This document shows positions 14,100 to 14,870 of a stretch of 14,870 bases of DNA, in pieces. This DNA comes from JAKVCB01 sp963578605 (GTDB lineage: Bacteria > Planctomycetota > Planctomycetia > Pirellulales > Lacipirellulaceae): contig CAUZEA010000127.1 of assembly GCA_963578605.1 (NCBI GenBank), positions 1-14,870 of the forward strand. The letters run 5' to 3'. A model generated the notes under the pieces. That model had not been told where the DNA came from and searched no databases. It saw only the letters and a program-made list of their open reading frames with translations. Numbering within the stretch: position 1 is the stretch's first letter; every line of letters begins with the position of its first letter. Position numbers and translations under genes: made by a program.

Positions 14100-14870
14100 A
14101 TGCTCTCAAGAGAATCAGTCCTGCGATTTATCCTTCTCTCGTTGGCCCCCCGGATGGCAGCAGCGCTCGCTTTCAGCACCGTGGGGCAACTGCCGGCCGC
14201 GGAGCTCGTGGAGGTGCGAAAGATCTGGGACCAGCCCGGCCACATGTCCTTCTTTACTGACTTGATTCGCTACCGCGACCGATGGGTCTGCGCGTTTCGC
14301 GAAGCGGCCACACATGGCTCAGACGATGGGCGAATTCGGATCGTCACTTCGCCCGATGGCCAGGAGTGGACTTCGGCAGCGCGCATCGACTGCCCACCGC
14401 CGAACAAAGACCTTCGAGATCCCAAGCTGTCCATTACGCCCGACGGTCAATTGATGCTGACTTCCACCGCCTATCAACCACAGCCGGAATGTCGGTCGTA
14501 TGTTTGGTTTTCGGACGACCTCCAGAAATGGAGCGAGGCCCACTCGATCGGCCCGCCCGGAGAATGGCTGTGGCGCACCGAGTGGCATCAAGGTGCCGCC
14601 TACGTTTTTGGCCGCAGTGAGAAACCACACAGCTATTTGCAGTTGTACCGCAGTTCCAATGGCAAGGATTTCCGGCCCCATGGCGAACGGCAGTTTGATG
14701 GGATTTACGTCAATGAGACAGCACCGGTGTTTACGAAGGATGGAACTTGCGTAACCTTGTTGCGCCGCGACAGCCAAAGCTGTACGGCGCAAATCGGCAC
14801 CTCCGGGCCGCCCTACCAACAGTGGGAGTGGAAGGACCTCGGCATCCGAATTGGCGGACCGGAAATGATC
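14100..14870 (+). CDS. Exported sialidase-like protein, N-terminal part, cut by the window edge
   Basis: Starting at the ATG at 14100, the frame stays open for 257 codons to the window end. AGGA at 14085-14088 is a modest ribosome binding site. Residues 1 to about 34 form a signal-like segment ending LPAAE, with an unusual Arg18 in its hydrophobic core. The mature part reads like planctomycete sialidase-family six-bladed beta-propellers: FFTDLIRYRDRWVCAFRE (51-68), the Asp-box-like TSPDGQEWTS, DLRDPKLSITPDGQLML (104-120), FSDDLQKWSE, LWRTEWHQG, VNETAPVF and GTSGPPYQQWEWKDLG. Catalysis on sialic acid is not assured, since many relatives are uncharacterised glycan-binding or hydrolase proteins. 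The rest of the gene lies beyond the window. Confidence 0.8.
   Translation, partial: MLSRESVLRFILLSLAPRMAAALAFSTVGQLPAAELVEVRKIWDQPGHMSFFTDLIRYRDRWVCAFREAATHGSDDGRIRIVTSPDGQEWTSAARIDCPPPNKDLRDPKLSITPDGQLMLTSTAYQPQPECRSYVWFSDDLQKWSEAHSIGPPGEWLWRTEWHQGAAYVFGRSEKPHSYLQLYRSSNGKDFRPHGERQFDGIYVNETAPVFTKDGTCVTLLRRDSQSCTAQIGTSGPPYQQWEWKDLGIRIGGPEMI

Overview
The window looks like a chromosomal segment of a planctomycete, most likely of the Pirellulales. The indicators are a DUF1559 prepilin-like protein with the H-x9-DG motif followed by a small lipoprotein, a PhyH dioxygenase, a sialidase-like exported protein and an IS3-type transposase start beginning MPRGKKH, a form I associate with planctomycetes. 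The assignment rests on recognised protein families only; no rRNA, tRNA or phylogenetic marker is present.

Left edge (1-1133): the minus strand carries the first codons of an IS3-family OrfA and its upstream end. This element appears to have cut the 3' end of a secreted pentapeptide-repeat gene, whose TGA stop lies at the junction. A decayed HEAT-like fragment and about 260 bases without a gene follow.

Middle (1134-10804): a Na+/solute symporter (SSS) on the plus strand faces a long minus-strand array. In transcription order the array is: DUF1559 protein without its usual N-terminal signal, lipoprotein, small [2Fe-2S] ferredoxin-like subunit, FAD/NAD oxidoreductase with a C-terminal BFD-like [2Fe-2S] domain, DAO-family FAD oxidase, short-chain dehydrogenase, Old-Yellow-Enzyme-type flavoprotein, and an AAC(3)-fold N-acetyltransferase. 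The three consecutive redox genes have the subunit architecture of the HcnABC / opine oxidase / D-hydroxyproline dehydrogenase group. With the OYE-type enzyme next to them, the simplest reading is an oxidative route for a small secondary or N-methylated amine or amino acid. The substrate cannot be read from the sequence.

Right (10805-14870): a promoter-sized gap with two short tandem duplications precedes a plus-strand pair, a PhyH-family Fe(II)/2-oxoglutarate dioxygenase and a second SSS symporter resembling the first. After a 389-base gap an exported sialidase-like protein starts and runs off the window.

The most interesting hypothesis is that the two related symporters, the dioxygenase and the six-enzyme array form one uptake-and-oxidation system for an amine-type osmolyte or opine-like compound. 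It has an odd OYE enzyme that lacks one canonical [4Fe-4S] cysteine, and an acetyltransferase of unassigned substrate.
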